A stretch of DNA of 30,525 bases from assembly GCA_035288785.1 (NCBI GenBank), contig DATDZF010000050.1, positions 1 through 30,525 on the forward strand. Direction: 5' to 3'. Both the position numbers and the translations under genes were made by a program. The notes under the pieces were generated by a model. The model was not told the origin of the DNA, ran no database searches, and worked only from the letters and a program-made list of their open reading frames with translations. Numbering within the stretch: the first letter of the stretch is position 1; each line of letters opens with the position of its first letter. Source of the DNA: JACRGC01 sp035288785. Lineage in GTDB: Archaea > Micrarchaeota > Micrarchaeia > Norongarragalinales > SBBD01. This document shows, in pieces, positions 15,636 to 23,871 of the stretch.

Positions 15636-16358
15636 TTACCTCCCAAACCTTCTTTCCGTGTGCTCGTAGAATTCCAGGGCGTCCTTGAAGTCATTCTCAT
15701 CAAATTCCGGCCAAAGCTTTTGGCTGAAGTACAATTCGGAATAGGCCGTCTGCCACGGCAGGAAACCCGATAGCCTGGAGACGCCGCCGGTCCTAATTAT
15801 CAGGTCCGGCGAATCTGGGGAATAGAGGTATTTTTCGAAATCCTTTTCTGTTAGCCCCGCAACCTTTTGCGCGGTATTTCCCTTTCCATAAAAATCGACC
15901 AGTATTTTCTTGGTTGCCGTGACGATCTCTTCGCGGCCGGAATATGCCAGGGCAATCCCAAGCGTGTTTTTGAAGCGGCTTGTGCTTTCCTCAAGCTCCG
16001 TGAACATGTCCTGCAGGTCCTTTGGTAAAAGCTCCAATTTGCCGAAGAATTCGACCCTCACCTTCCTCTTTTCGAAGGTCTTGTCGCGGATCGACTGCCT
16101 TAGCTTCCTCCTCATTAGCGCGAAAAGGATCCTGAGCTCCAGCCTGCTCCTCCGATTGTAGTTTTCCAATGAAAGCGCCCAGAAGGTAATGTTGCTTATG
16201 CCTGCGCCCTTCGCCCACTTGAGCACCTCCTCTACCTTGCGGAATCCGGCGGAATAGGCGTTCTGCACGCTTAAATTGCCCTTGGAGGCAAACCTCCGAT
16301 TTCCGTCTGGAATTATTGCTATGCTTTTCGGCTTCATTACCCCCACTCTACTCGTCAT
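15636..16358 (-). CDS. uppS: Cis-prenyltransferase (polyprenyl diphosphate synthase, UppS family)
   Basis: Condenses isopentenyl diphosphate units in cis onto an allylic primer, giving the long polyprenyl carrier used for glycan transfer. The start block is IAIIPDGNRRFA (catalytic Asp18). The middle has ITFWALSLENYNR, and the end block is DLIIRTGGVSRLSGFLPWQTAYSELYF. The 240-residue length is normal. TTATATAAAT at about 16378-16387 is about 20-29 nt before the ATG at 16358, supporting this start and a leaderless mRNA. A second ATG lies seven codons in. Confidence 0.95.
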   Translation of the reverse strand: MTSRVGVMKPKSIAIIPDGNRRFASKGNLSVQNAYSAGFRKVEEVLKWAKGAGISNITFWALSLENYNRRSRLELRILFALMRRKLRQSIRDKTFEKRKVRVEFFGKLELLPKDLQDMFTELEESTSRFKNTLGIALAYSGREEIVTATKKILVDFYGKGNTAQKVAGLTEKDFEKYLYSPDSPDLIIRTGGVSRLSGFLPWQTAYSELYFSQKLWPEFDENDFKDALEFYEHTERRFGR

Positions 16359-16405
16359 ACTTTTAGTATCTCAACCATTTATATAAGTTAGGATTTGTTT
16401 TCCCG

Positions 16406-17284
16406 CTAAAACGTCGCTCCCTCGATCATGGCGCCAACGAAAATGAATGCAACGGAAACCGCAACCAGCTTCATGACATCGATGAATATGGGCTTGAACT
16501 CCTGGGTCCCCCAGATTTTGCGCGTAAGGGCGGAGCTTAATATCCCCCCCGCGAGCGCGCCGGTAAGGTATGCGAGCGCTTCGAATGTCCCGTGCGGGAT
16601 AAGGCCCAGCACCCCATAGCTGAGCCCGGGTATGAGCGAAAACTGCGGCGCTTCATGGAATACGAATTTCCTTGCCACATTCCCCAAAAATACGCCAATT
16701 ATGGACGCGTTCCATATTATTATGAAGACCGAGCCTGCGCCATATATCAGCGAGCCCAGGATAACGAGTGCGAGCACCCTCATGTTCTGGAAGAATATGA
16801 ATGCCATCACGCTGCCCCCATTTACTGCATTCGCAGTAATGGGCTGAGCGCCGCCCGCAACAAAATCCCCCGAAAGTTGGTTGCTCAGTTCCTGGATCCG
16901 CTTGAGCTCATCGAGCTGTGGATCGAAGAATGCTGCGGCTTTTGCCGGGTCGGTCTGCTCTAGGAACAGGTACCAGAACGTGTAACCGATTGTCAGGCCA
17001 ACAAAGAATGCGAGCAGCACCAATATGACCGGGAAATGCCTCCTGATCGTCCGGCTGCCAAGCACCGTCTCATGCTCGAGCTCCTCCTCCTCGAGCTTGA
17101 AGAGGTTTATGAGGAACGGGATGGAGGGGATCAATGTGAACATGATCAGCATTATGCCCGGCGGCTCGATCTTGAGGTAATCCACAACCCCAATTGCCAT
17201 GGAAACGAAGATGAATGCGAGCACGATGATTTCGGATGGGTTCCTTTCGGCGGTCCGCGGGCCTATAATCGACTCAACGACCAT
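16406..17284 (-). CDS. SpoIIM-domain (DUF95) membrane protein
   Basis: A 292-residue polytopic membrane protein with about six spans. The C-terminal two thirds carry the stage II sporulation protein M fold: 'FFQNMRVLALVILGSLIYGAGSVFIIIWNASIIGVFLGN' and 'GLIPHGTFEALAYLTGALAGGIL'. In archaea such proteins are conserved but not characterised, and sporulation is not implied. Soluble stretch LEEEELEHETVLGSR sits in a cytosolic loop. TTTTTTAAG 21-30 nt before the ATG is the likely TATA box. It is divergent from the nuclease gene at 17465. Confidence 0.88.
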   Translation of the reverse strand: MVVESIIGPRTAERNPSEIIVLAFIFVSMAIGVVDYLKIEPPGIMLIMFTLIPSIPFLINLFKLEEEELEHETVLGSRTIRRHFPVILVLLAFFVGLTIGYTFWYLFLEQTDPAKAAAFFDPQLDELKRIQELSNQLSGDFVAGGAQPITANAVNGGSVMAFIFFQNMRVLALVILGSLIYGAGSVFIIIWNASIIGVFLGNVARKFVFHEAPQFSLIPGLSYGVLGLIPHGTFEALAYLTGALAGGILSSALTRKIWGTQEFKPIFIDVMKLVAVSVAFIFVGAMIEGATF

Positions 17285-17464
17285 AAACAGTTATTTTTAC
17301 CCGACTTAAAAAACCAGTTGTTTAGTAATCCGGTTAGGTCGGATGAATGGGCTTTTGGGGTTATTTTATCCGAAGCGGCCCCAGCCTGCATTCTGCAGGC
17401 AATTTCCTCCCATCCGAATCAACCTCAACCATTATTATTTAAATGGGCTTCTTGTTTCCCTTCC

Positions 17465-18463
17465 ATGCTGCTTTCAACACCCTCCGGAGTCGCCCTGCAG
17501 CTGGAGGAGGAGAAGCTCATCCTCGACGGCAGGGGCGAACTGGTATTCATATCGCATGCGCATTCCGACCATTCCGCAGGCATCAAGACGAGCCGGCGCA
17601 TCATCGCCTCAGAGGAGACGGTCGACCTTTTGCATTCAAGGAATTATGCGGATGCAGTTGCCACCAGATCCAAGCTGGCAAGGAACCTTCCATTCAAGTA
17701 TGAGCTGCTGGATGCTGGCCATGTGCTGGGCTCAAAGCAGCTGTACCTCTCGGATAATTTTTCCTTCATCTATACCGGCGATTTCAAGACCCGAGATTCG
17801 CTGACCAACCGGGGCGCGGAAATACGCAGCGCCGACCTTTTGATGATGGAAACCACCTATGGCCTCCCGTTCTACAATTTCCCCCCGCTTGAGCAGGTCT
17901 ATACGCAAATGGCGCATTGGGTGAACCAGCAGCTAATCAAGGGTTCATCCGTGATAATAGGCGGCTACTCGCTGGGTAAGGCGCAGGAAATAATCAAGGT
18001 CCTCAATGATTATTGCCAGATCAGCCCCGTTGTCAGCTCGGAAATACACCGCATCTCCCAGGTCTACCGTAAATACGGCACCAGCCTTCAGATGGTGAAT
18101 GAGACCTCGCAGGATGCCAAGGAGATCCTGGGGACGCAGTTCGTGGCAGTTGTCCCGCACCATTTCGCGAATTTCAATTATGCAAGGAGGCTTTCGGAAT
18201 TCTACGCAACGGATGTCAGGAGCGCAGTTTGCACCGGCTGGGCCCTTGATGGCAACCGCTCCGTCGATGCCGCCTTCTGCCTTTCCGACCACTGCGATTT
18301 CAATGAGCTGATTTGGTATGCAGAGCAGGTCGCGCCAAGGCGCATCATAACGACCCATGGCTTCGAGAAGGAATTTGCGCGGGAGCTCAAGAAAAGGGGC
18401 TTCAATGCGGAGCCGCTTTCCAACCTGAAACTAAAACCCCAGAAGGTACTTGTGGAATATTAG
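17465..18463 (+). CDS. Metallo-beta-lactamase/beta-CASP family nuclease
   Basis: A 332-residue protein. Metal motif 2 is ISHAHSDHSAG (His31, His33, Asp35, His36). A further His lies in LLDAGHVLGS and the metal Asp in IYTGDFKTRD. The C-terminal part has the beta-CASP style 'FCLSDHCDFNELIWYAEQVAPRRIITTHG'. It resembles the archaeal 'mRNA 3'-end processing factor / exonuclease' group (COG1236-like), shorter than aCPSF proteins and lacking KH domains. The frame is open from 17036, but that part overlaps the divergent gene. TTATTTAAAT at 17434-17443 sits 22-31 nt before the ATG at 17465, so this start is chosen. Confidence 0.9.
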   Translation: MLLSTPSGVALQLEEEKLILDGRGELVFISHAHSDHSAGIKTSRRIIASEETVDLLHSRNYADAVATRSKLARNLPFKYELLDAGHVLGSKQLYLSDNFSFIYTGDFKTRDSLTNRGAEIRSADLLMMETTYGLPFYNFPPLEQVYTQMAHWVNQQLIKGSSVIIGGYSLGKAQEIIKVLNDYCQISPVVSSEIHRISQVYRKYGTSLQMVNETSQDAKEILGTQFVAVVPHHFANFNYARRLSEFYATDVRSAVCTGWALDGNRSVDAAFCLSDHCDFNELIWYAEQVAPRRIITTHGFEKEFARELKKRGFNAEPLSNLKLKPQKVLVEY

Positions 18464-18532
18464 CTTGTTTTAGGAAGTTGCCCAATCCCGAAATAATTAT
18501 TGAGTTCCCATTCATTATTTTTCCACACGATC

Positions 18533-18733
18533 CTAGCCGCCGTAAATCACATCCAGGAACTCCAGCTCGTCGCCCTCCTTCAGCTCCGTTTCCTCGTGCG
18601 CAATTTTCCCGTTCAATTTGATCAGGAATGTCTCGTCATTGAGATGGAAATTATTGATTAATGTGCGGATTGGGGTTGGTTCCTTCAGACTAATTTCCTT
18701 TGCATGCCCATTTTCCAAGAATTTTATTTTCAA
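18533..18733 (-). CDS. Small ubiquitin-like protein of the MoaD/ThiS/SAMP type
   Basis: A 66-residue beta-grasp protein ending in IYGG immediately before the stop. The pattern 'PTPIRTLINNFHLNDETFLIKLNGKIAHEETELKEGDELEFLDVIYGG' matches ThiS/MoaD and archaeal small modifiers (SAMPs). The C-terminal Gly-Gly would be activated by an E1-like enzyme for sulfur transfer or protein tagging. No E1 (ThiF/MoeB/UbaA) is in the window. The start codon is TTG (18731-18733); no in-frame ATG gives the first strand. It follows the site-2 protease gene by 59 nt on the same strand. Confidence 0.88.
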   Translation of the reverse strand: MKIKFLENGHAKEISLKEPTPIRTLINNFHLNDETFLIKLNGKIAHEETELKEGDELEFLDVIYGG

Positions 18734-18792
18734 GCACGCTTTCGCCCTTTGATTTCCGCCTGATTTTCAGCCAGGCTTGCGGATATAGTATT

Positions 18793-20319
18793 CTACCTGA
18801 AATTAGGGAGGAAATTCACCAGAAGCAGCAGGACCGAGAGCGCGCCGGCAACTATCGCAATCCGTTTTGCCAGGCTATCCTCCCTGCTTGGGAACAGTTC
18901 CCTTGCCTCTTCGAAAACAAGCCGGTAGCCGTCGGTTAGGAAAATAGGCACCAGGTTAATTACTGCAAGTGCGAGGTTGATAAGAATGATGAATCCGAGC
19001 ACTCCGGTGAAGAAGAGCATTATGCCAATCAATACGCCGTCCCCAGCGTAGTGGGTTTCTAGCGTGACCCCCATCTTCCCATCTTTCCCAAGCGTGAACG
19101 TTTTCAATCCCGCGGCCGTTGAAAGGGAAATCGCATCGCCCTCCCCCTTCCCTTTGAGGTGGTTGCGGAGCTCTTCCAGGTTGGTTACCGAAATCCCATC
19201 AATTGATTTGATCAGGTCGCCTTCCATCAGGATTCCCGCTGCTGCGGCATCCTTGGTTATGCCTGTAATTTTCACGCCATCGGCAAACCCCAGAACAAAA
19301 GGCGCCCAGAGGAAGTTTGCCAGGATCCCAACGACCATGAACACAAGGAAGTTCGAGGTGGTGCCTGCAATAAGGATGCGGCGCTTCTGCTGGATTTCCA
19401 TCCTTGCCAGCTTCTGCTCGTTTGGCTCAACGAATGCGCCAATTGGAAGTACGCCGAACAGGATTGCGCCGCTGTTCTTTACCTCCAATTTTTCCACCAT
19501 CGCAAGGACCCCGTGCGCGATCTCATGCACGGTTGCCGCAACGATTATTGCAATGAGCCCCTCCCAGAACGGGATGGTTACGCCCGGCACTATCAATGCT
19601 GCGCCCGCAGTTGAACCTGGTACTGTCAGGATGTTCATCGCCTGGATGATCAGTGATGCTACCCCGAATGCGAGAAGGCCCCCCAGCACCCCAATTGCCG
19701 GAAGGATGAACGCCTTTAGGCCATCCCCGAAAATGGTCATGTTCGAGCCTGTAAGCAGTGCAAGGAAAATTGCCGTAACAATTACGAGGTGGGTTAGGAA
19801 TTTTTTCACGTCCTTCCTGTAAATGAGGAAGCTGTAAATCATACCAAAACCCAGGCTCAGGCCAAAATCCGCAAGCCAGCGCATTATTCTTGGGTGCTTT
19901 GCGAGCGCATGCATCGCCCCAAACCCCTTTTCCCCCCGCAGGATGATTATCCCATGGTAGGTTTCGAGGCCGCCAAACCTGCCCATCAGCATCCCCGATG
20001 CATAAAGGATGGCAAGAAGCAGCATTCCCTTTAGGATGTTTGCAAGCATCGGAAGGCCAAAAATCAGTATTTTTGAGCTCTCAGAAATACCCAATAATTG
20101 GGCTAAAGCGGCGCTCATTGGCAGCATTGCAATCCAGAAGAATAGCGCCCCGCCGGCGATTATTGTAAGCAATAGTAGGAGCTTATTTTTCTCCTTTTTA
20201 TTTATCGGATGTGCGGCTGCAATTTTGCCCCTGCCTGCCCCTTCTTCCTTTTTAAGGCGGGAAATGCTTGGCGCACTGCCCCTCCTTGCCGCCCGACCCC
20301 TCAGATTACTATTTTTCAT
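18793..20319 (-). CDS. Site-2 protease (M50 metalloprotease) with PDZ domain
   Basis: A multi-pass intramembrane zinc protease. From the ATG at 20319 it has 508 residues. The zinc motif is ATVHEIAHGV (His265, Glu266, His269) and the third ligand lies in PIFLTDGYRLVFE (Asp463). A PDZ domain around 347-421 contains DAAAAGILMEGDLIKSIDGISV. The first ~35 residues are basic and cytosolic. The open frame runs on to 20406, but GAGGGAA before 20319 and the TATA-like AATATTATA at 20343-20351 support the internal ATG. Such proteases cut membrane-bound regulators or leftover signal peptides. It is divergent from archaeosortase copy 2. Confidence 0.92.
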   Translation of the reverse strand: MKNSNLRGRAARRGSAPSISRLKKEEGAGRGKIAAAHPINKKEKNKLLLLLTIIAGGALFFWIAMLPMSAALAQLLGISESSKILIFGLPMLANILKGMLLLAILYASGMLMGRFGGLETYHGIIILRGEKGFGAMHALAKHPRIMRWLADFGLSLGFGMIYSFLIYRKDVKKFLTHLVIVTAIFLALLTGSNMTIFGDGLKAFILPAIGVLGGLLAFGVASLIIQAMNILTVPGSTAGAALIVPGVTIPFWEGLIAIIVAATVHEIAHGVLAMVEKLEVKNSGAILFGVLPIGAFVEPNEQKLARMEIQQKRRILIAGTTSNFLVFMVVGILANFLWAPFVLGFADGVKITGITKDAAAAGILMEGDLIKSIDGISVTNLEELRNHLKGKGEGDAISLSTAAGLKTFTLGKDGKMGVTLETHYAGDGVLIGIMLFFTGVLGFIILINLALAVINLVPIFLTDGYRLVFEEARELFPSREDSLAKRIAIVAGALSVLLLLVNFLPNFR

Positions 20320-20341
20320 TTTTATTCCCTCGGATAGCATC

Positions 20342-20353
20342 ACTATAATATTG
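20342..20353. promoter_or_regulatory. Shared bidirectional promoter element
   Basis: ACTATAATATTG contains TATAATATT, which reads AATATTATA on the other strand. It is 24-34 nt before the minus-strand ATG (20319) and about 27-36 nt before the plus-strand TTG (20378), so one nearly symmetric box could serve both divergent genes. Confidence 0.4.
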
Positions 20354-20377
20354 TTTGCGATATTAAACCAGTCCGGG

Positions 20378-20926
20378 TTGATTAATTTGGCGTTTAACTC
20401 CCGCAAAAGGGTAAGTAATCTGGTTTTGACGTTTAAATTCGTTTCGCTATTCTTATTGTATGGCGCTATCTCCTATCTGCTCCTCTCCCTGACAAATATC
20501 CCCAATCTGGTTGCCGCCTTCTCCTCCCAGCTAGCGCTAAAGCTGTTTTTCGGCCTCAATTCAATATTATCCATCTCCCAGCAATTTCCCCTTCTTCAAA
20601 CCCCCAACCTGACTGCGCAAATAACGGATCTATGCTCCGGAAAGATCGAGCTTGCGGTATTGTTTGGCATCGTTTTTGCCAGTTTTGAAAAAAAAATGGA
20701 TTACCGGATATATGGATTCGTGGTTGGAGCGGCTGTCATGCTTTTATTCAACGCGATCCGCATATCGACCACGATCTATTATTTCGATGCCGGAGAGCTC
20801 GAGTGGTCGGCGGCCCTCCACGACTTCCTCTTTCGGATGTTCCTCATCGTGATAATTGTCACTTATTATGCCATTTGGTATTACTATGACCAGCCAAGGA
20901 AAAAGAAGGCAAAGTCAGCCAGGTAA
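20378..20926 (+). CDS. Archaeosortase/exosortase family protein (copy 2)
   Basis: A 182-residue polytopic protein if started at TTG 20378. No ATG fits without overlapping the divergent protease, and a TTG at 20387 is an alternative. The triad landmarks are ITDLCSGKIEL (Cys86), LFNAIRISTT (Arg128) and ALHDFLFRMF (His148), the same Cys-Arg-His layout as the copy at 4538. The tail is IWYYYDQPRKKKAKSAR, a basic cytosolic end. It is more divergent than copy 1 and its substrate is unknown. The DNA encoding the tail is repeated 117 nt downstream, where the copy contains the start of the next gene. Confidence 0.75.
   Translation: MINLAFNSRKRVSNLVLTFKFVSLFLLYGAISYLLLSLTNIPNLVAAFSSQLALKLFFGLNSILSISQQFPLLQTPNLTAQITDLCSGKIELAVLFGIVFASFEKKMDYRIYGFVVGAAVMLLFNAIRISTTIYYFDAGELEWSAALHDFLFRMFLIVIIVTYYAIWYYYDQPRKKKAKSAR
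20873..20910 (+). repeat. Direct repeat, copy 1 (3' end of archaeosortase 2)
   Basis: Eighteen identical bases (ATTTGGTATTACTATGAC) followed by a similar A/G-rich stretch recur at 20990. The offset is 117 nt, a multiple of three, so both copies read IWYYYD-(Q/E)-PRK in the same frame. Confidence 0.85.
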
Positions 20927-20989
20927 GGATGATGGCTATTATTGATGGAATCGATCCCCATCCTATTCCGAATAATAAATACGGTCGCG

Positions 20990-21027
20990 ATTTGGTATTA
21001 CTATGACGAGCCCAGGAAAACAAAAAA
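20990..21027 (+). repeat. Direct repeat, copy 2 (start of HemK2-like gene)
   Basis: Second copy of the archaeosortase tail. In the archaeosortase frame it would encode IWYYYDEPRK. The ATG at 21003 inside it, in another frame, is the start codon of the methyltransferase gene. Confidence 0.85.
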
Positions 21028-21710
21028 AGATAAAAAAACCGGAAGGAAACACGATTAGTCCCTTCCCTTCAGTGGCGCCATCGGAGGCTGCCGATATTTG
21101 CAAATGGAACGGGCTTAACCTAACTATTCCAAAATCGGTATATTTCCCCCATGAGGATTCGTTCCTGCTTGCAGATGCGGCAAAGGCAAATGCAACCGGG
21201 CGGGTGCTTGATTTTGGGTGCGGGAGCGGGATTGCGGGCATTTATGCCGCCAGCAGCAGCGCCGTGAAGGAGCTGGTTTTTTCGGACATTTCGAAAGCCG
21301 CCCTGGAATGCGCCAAGAGCAACATCAAGCGGAACAAATCCTTCCCCTGCGGCTGCGCAAGCAAGGCAAAATTCATTGAATGCGACCTATTTGCCAATCT
21401 GAATGGCGAGAAATTTGACACGATTTTATTCAATCCGCCTTACCTGCCAACTAGCAAGGAGGAAAAGTTGAAAGGGAAAATTAATGCCGCATTCGATGGA
21501 GGAATTGATGGAAGAAAAGTGGTAGACCGTTTTCTGGCCCAATTCCCAAAGCATCTGGAAAAAGGCGGAGTTCTCCTGTATTTGGACAGCTCCGTTACCA
21601 ACTCAAGAAAAACTGAAAAATGGCTCAAAGAAGCCGGCTTCAGTATCAAGATCCTCTCCTCGCAACGCTTTTTCTTCGAGGAATTGAGGGTACTAAAGGT
21701 AAGCAAATAG
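21003..21710 (+). CDS. HemK2/Mtq2-type SAM-dependent methyltransferase
   Basis: A 235-residue methyltransferase. It has the group-specific VYFPHEDSFLLADA, motif I RVLDFGCGSGIAG, the acidic loop FSDISKAALECAKSN, and the catalytic FNPPYLP. The 'VY-P-EDS-LL' lead and NPPY place it with archaeal HemK2/Mtq2-like enzymes, which methylate a Gln side-chain of release factor aRF1 (family knowledge) or Lys/Gln on other proteins. The basic first ~16 residues (MTSPGKQKKIKKPEG) are translated from duplicated archaeosortase-tail DNA and look like an added extension. The next gene starts 6 nt after its stop. Confidence 0.9.
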   Translation: MTSPGKQKKIKKPEGNTISPFPSVAPSEAADICKWNGLNLTIPKSVYFPHEDSFLLADAAKANATGRVLDFGCGSGIAGIYAASSSAVKELVFSDISKAALECAKSNIKRNKSFPCGCASKAKFIECDLFANLNGEKFDTILFNPPYLPTSKEEKLKGKINAAFDGGIDGRKVVDRFLAQFPKHLEKGGVLLYLDSSVTNSRKTEKWLKEAGFSIKILSSQRFFFEELRVLKVSK

Positions 21711-21716
21711 AAATAC

Positions 21717-23117
21717 ATGGTCCCATATATGGCTTCCAATAGGAAATATTTGAGGATGTGGGAGAACAAGGGCCATAGGCCCTACTGGGCGCTTTTCCAC
21801 GTCTACGGTTCCAATGAGCCATTCCGTAAATTCTCGGGCTTCTCATATAAATCACAGATATATGTGGTGGACAAGAATGCGTCCAATGCCGCATATTATG
21901 CGGAGGAAGAAATGCAAAATGGCACCGTGCATTTTGAACGCTATTGGTCCGGCTCCCGGAATATTCGGAAATATTATGGGCTTGTGGGCAAGTATTTCCC
22001 AAAGCTTAAATCCGATGCGAAAAAATACCGCCTTTTGGACTGGAAAGGGCTGCAGGCAGCAGAAATCGTCCGGAATTTGGAATACCTCGAGAAAATGGTT
22101 GCCATCCCCTTTGCGCTCATTTTCTTCTCCCAGCCGCAGCACGTGAAGCCGCTTGAGGGGAGGTTGCGGAAAATGCTTGAGGCCTATCCCGATCCAGATG
22201 CCATCATTTCCACAATAACCGTGGACAAGATGCCGCTTCCCTTTGATGCCGAACACCTGGAGGTTGCAAAATTAAGAAAGGTTTGGAGTAAAATGGGCAA
22301 AAGCCAAAAAACCCAATCCCTCGCCTCCTTGGCAAAAAAATACGGCTGGTTCGGTGGAATTGAAGGGGAGAAGGATTATGGGCCGGAATATTTCGAATCG
22401 CTTATTCTGGAGGATATTCCAAAAGAACGGCGGAAATTGAGCATCCCGGTTGCCCCTAAAGCGCTCGCACTTGGCAGATTGATCGCCCGCCTCTCCAACA
22501 TCCGGATGTGGTGCCGCTTCCTTTTCATGAGCCTCCGGCATTGCATCAAATTGGGCGTGATGGAAATCTGCCGTAGGCACAAGCAGCCAATTCTGGAATA
22601 TGCCACTCTCCCCGAAATTTACGATTACGTGAAGACCGGAAAAATTGATTGGAGCCAACTTGCAAGGAGGAAAAAATTGGGATATGTTGCAATAATCAGA
22701 AATGGGAAGCCCATTTTGCTTACGGGTAGGGGAGCTGAAAAATACAAAAATTTGGTCAAGGAAAGCTTCTTGGGCATTTCGGAAGTGCGTGGCTCATGCG
22801 CGAGCCCTGGAAAAGCCACAGGGAAGGTGCGCATTGTCAGTTTCGCCTCAAGAAATTACCATTTGGAAATCCTCAATTTCAAGAGGGGCGAAATCCTTGT
22901 TACCGGAATGACCCGCCCCCAAATAGTGCACCTTTGCAGGAAGGCCATTGCGATAATCACCGATGAAGGCGGAATTACTTCCCATGCCGCAATCGTTTCG
23001 CGCGAGCTTGGCATCCCCGCCCTCATTGGCACCAGGGATGCCACTAAGGTGTTCAGGACCGGCGATTTGGTGGAGCTGGATGCTGGGAAGGGATTTGCAC
23101 GGAAAATTAGCCGTTAA
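21717..23117 (+). CDS. Orphan PEP-utilizing (phosphohistidine swivelling) domain protein 2
   Basis: A 466-residue protein. Residues ~375-466 are the mobile domain: 'ASPGKATGKVRIV', 'GEILVTGMTRPQIV', TDEGGITSHAAIVSRELGIPALIGT, with the phospho-acceptor His423. The first ~360 residues are aromatic and helical (for example 'LAKKYGWFGGIEGEKDYGPEYF'). They resemble the helical parts between ATP-grasp and swivel domains in PEP-synthase-like enzymes, but I see no ATP-binding motif. It sits 6 nt after the methyltransferase gene and only 3 nt from the end of the convergent HAD gene. Without a nucleotide-binding domain it probably receives phosphate from, or passes it to, a partner. Confidence 0.85.
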   Translation: MVPYMASNRKYLRMWENKGHRPYWALFHVYGSNEPFRKFSGFSYKSQIYVVDKNASNAAYYAEEEMQNGTVHFERYWSGSRNIRKYYGLVGKYFPKLKSDAKKYRLLDWKGLQAAEIVRNLEYLEKMVAIPFALIFFSQPQHVKPLEGRLRKMLEAYPDPDAIISTITVDKMPLPFDAEHLEVAKLRKVWSKMGKSQKTQSLASLAKKYGWFGGIEGEKDYGPEYFESLILEDIPKERRKLSIPVAPKALALGRLIARLSNIRMWCRFLFMSLRHCIKLGVMEICRRHKQPILEYATLPEIYDYVKTGKIDWSQLARRKKLGYVAIIRNGKPILLTGRGAEKYKNLVKESFLGISEVRGSCASPGKATGKVRIVSFASRNYHLEILNFKRGEILVTGMTRPQIVHLCRKAIAIITDEGGITSHAAIVSRELGIPALIGTRDATKVFRTGDLVELDAGKGFARKISR

Positions 23118-23120
23118 TTC

Positions 23121-23711
23121 CTAGAATCTGACCCCCATCTTCCGTAATTCCGCCATGACCTGCTCAGGGCTTTGGAAATGGATGGTGATTATTCCGGCGG
23201 CTTTTGCCCCCACTAAATAATCCGCCTTATCATCAATGAAAATCATGTTTTTTGGCGAAACCCCCAGCCTGCGCATCACATAATTGAAAATATCCGGCTT
23301 TGGCCCCTTGACTTCCCGGATTTTGCCAGAATAAAACACGAAATCAAAAAGCGTCTCGAAGCCGAATCTGGGCGCATAGAATTTGAAAAGCTCGGGATTG
23401 AGATTTGTCAGGAGCGCCACCTTGTAGTTCTTCCGCAATGCCCTCACTAGCTCCCGCATTCCCGGCATGTCCGTGAAGTCATCAAGGCTCAAGTCCCCTT
23501 TCGCCATAACGCCGTGGAAATCGAAAACCACCGCCTTGCTGAAGAAGAAGCGCTTGTATAACTTGTAGAGCTGCGCCCCAAGGAAATATGCGACCAGAAT
23601 GAGGATGAGCTTTCCCGCATCATCCAAAAGGAAATCCGGAAAGGCGAACATCAATACGATTAGAAGCCCCAGCCGGAAATACCATCTCTGCTCGTGGAAT
23701 TCGAATCTCAT
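23121..23711 (-). CDS. Membrane-anchored HAD-superfamily protein 1 (variant motif I)
   Basis: A 196-residue protein. Residues ~12-28 and 34-52 form a membrane hairpin, and residues 58-196 a compact HAD domain. Motif I reads VFDFHGV: nucleophile Asp64 is kept, but the usual second Asp is His66. Motif II is LLTN (Thr102), the Lys is in KGPKPDIF, and motif IV is FIDDKADYLVGAK. The fold is that of small C1-cap phosphatases with almost no cap. TTATATTAAG 24-33 nt before the ATG supports a leaderless start. It is head-to-head with the related gene at 23872. Substrate unknown; altered chemistry is inferred from the motif change. Confidence 0.85.
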   Translation of the reverse strand: MRFEFHEQRWYFRLGLLIVLMFAFPDFLLDDAGKLILILVAYFLGAQLYKLYKRFFFSKAVVFDFHGVMAKGDLSLDDFTDMPGMRELVRALRKNYKVALLTNLNPELFKFYAPRFGFETLFDFVFYSGKIREVKGPKPDIFNYVMRRLGVSPKNMIFIDDKADYLVGAKAAGIITIHFQSPEQVMAELRKMGVRF

Positions 23712-23871
23712 GTTACTCTGAAAATTACTCCCATTCCAGCTTAATATAATGGACAGCTATGCGGCGCTTCAATATCATTCCGCATGCAGAACGGCATAAA
23801 AACATGCTTCAATCCTTCGATATTTCGCCTTGTCGCCAACCTTTTTATTCCTCATATCCCATCAATATCCC

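Noticed and set aside
17036..17464. N-terminal extension of the beta-CASP nuclease frame
   Set aside because: Overlaps the divergent SpoIIM-domain gene and both promoters, and the product is Arg/Glu/Leu-rich without pattern. The nuclease fold starts at 17465.
20009..20377. N-terminal extension of the archaeosortase 2 frame
   Set aside because: Lies antisense inside the site-2 protease gene and crosses its promoter.
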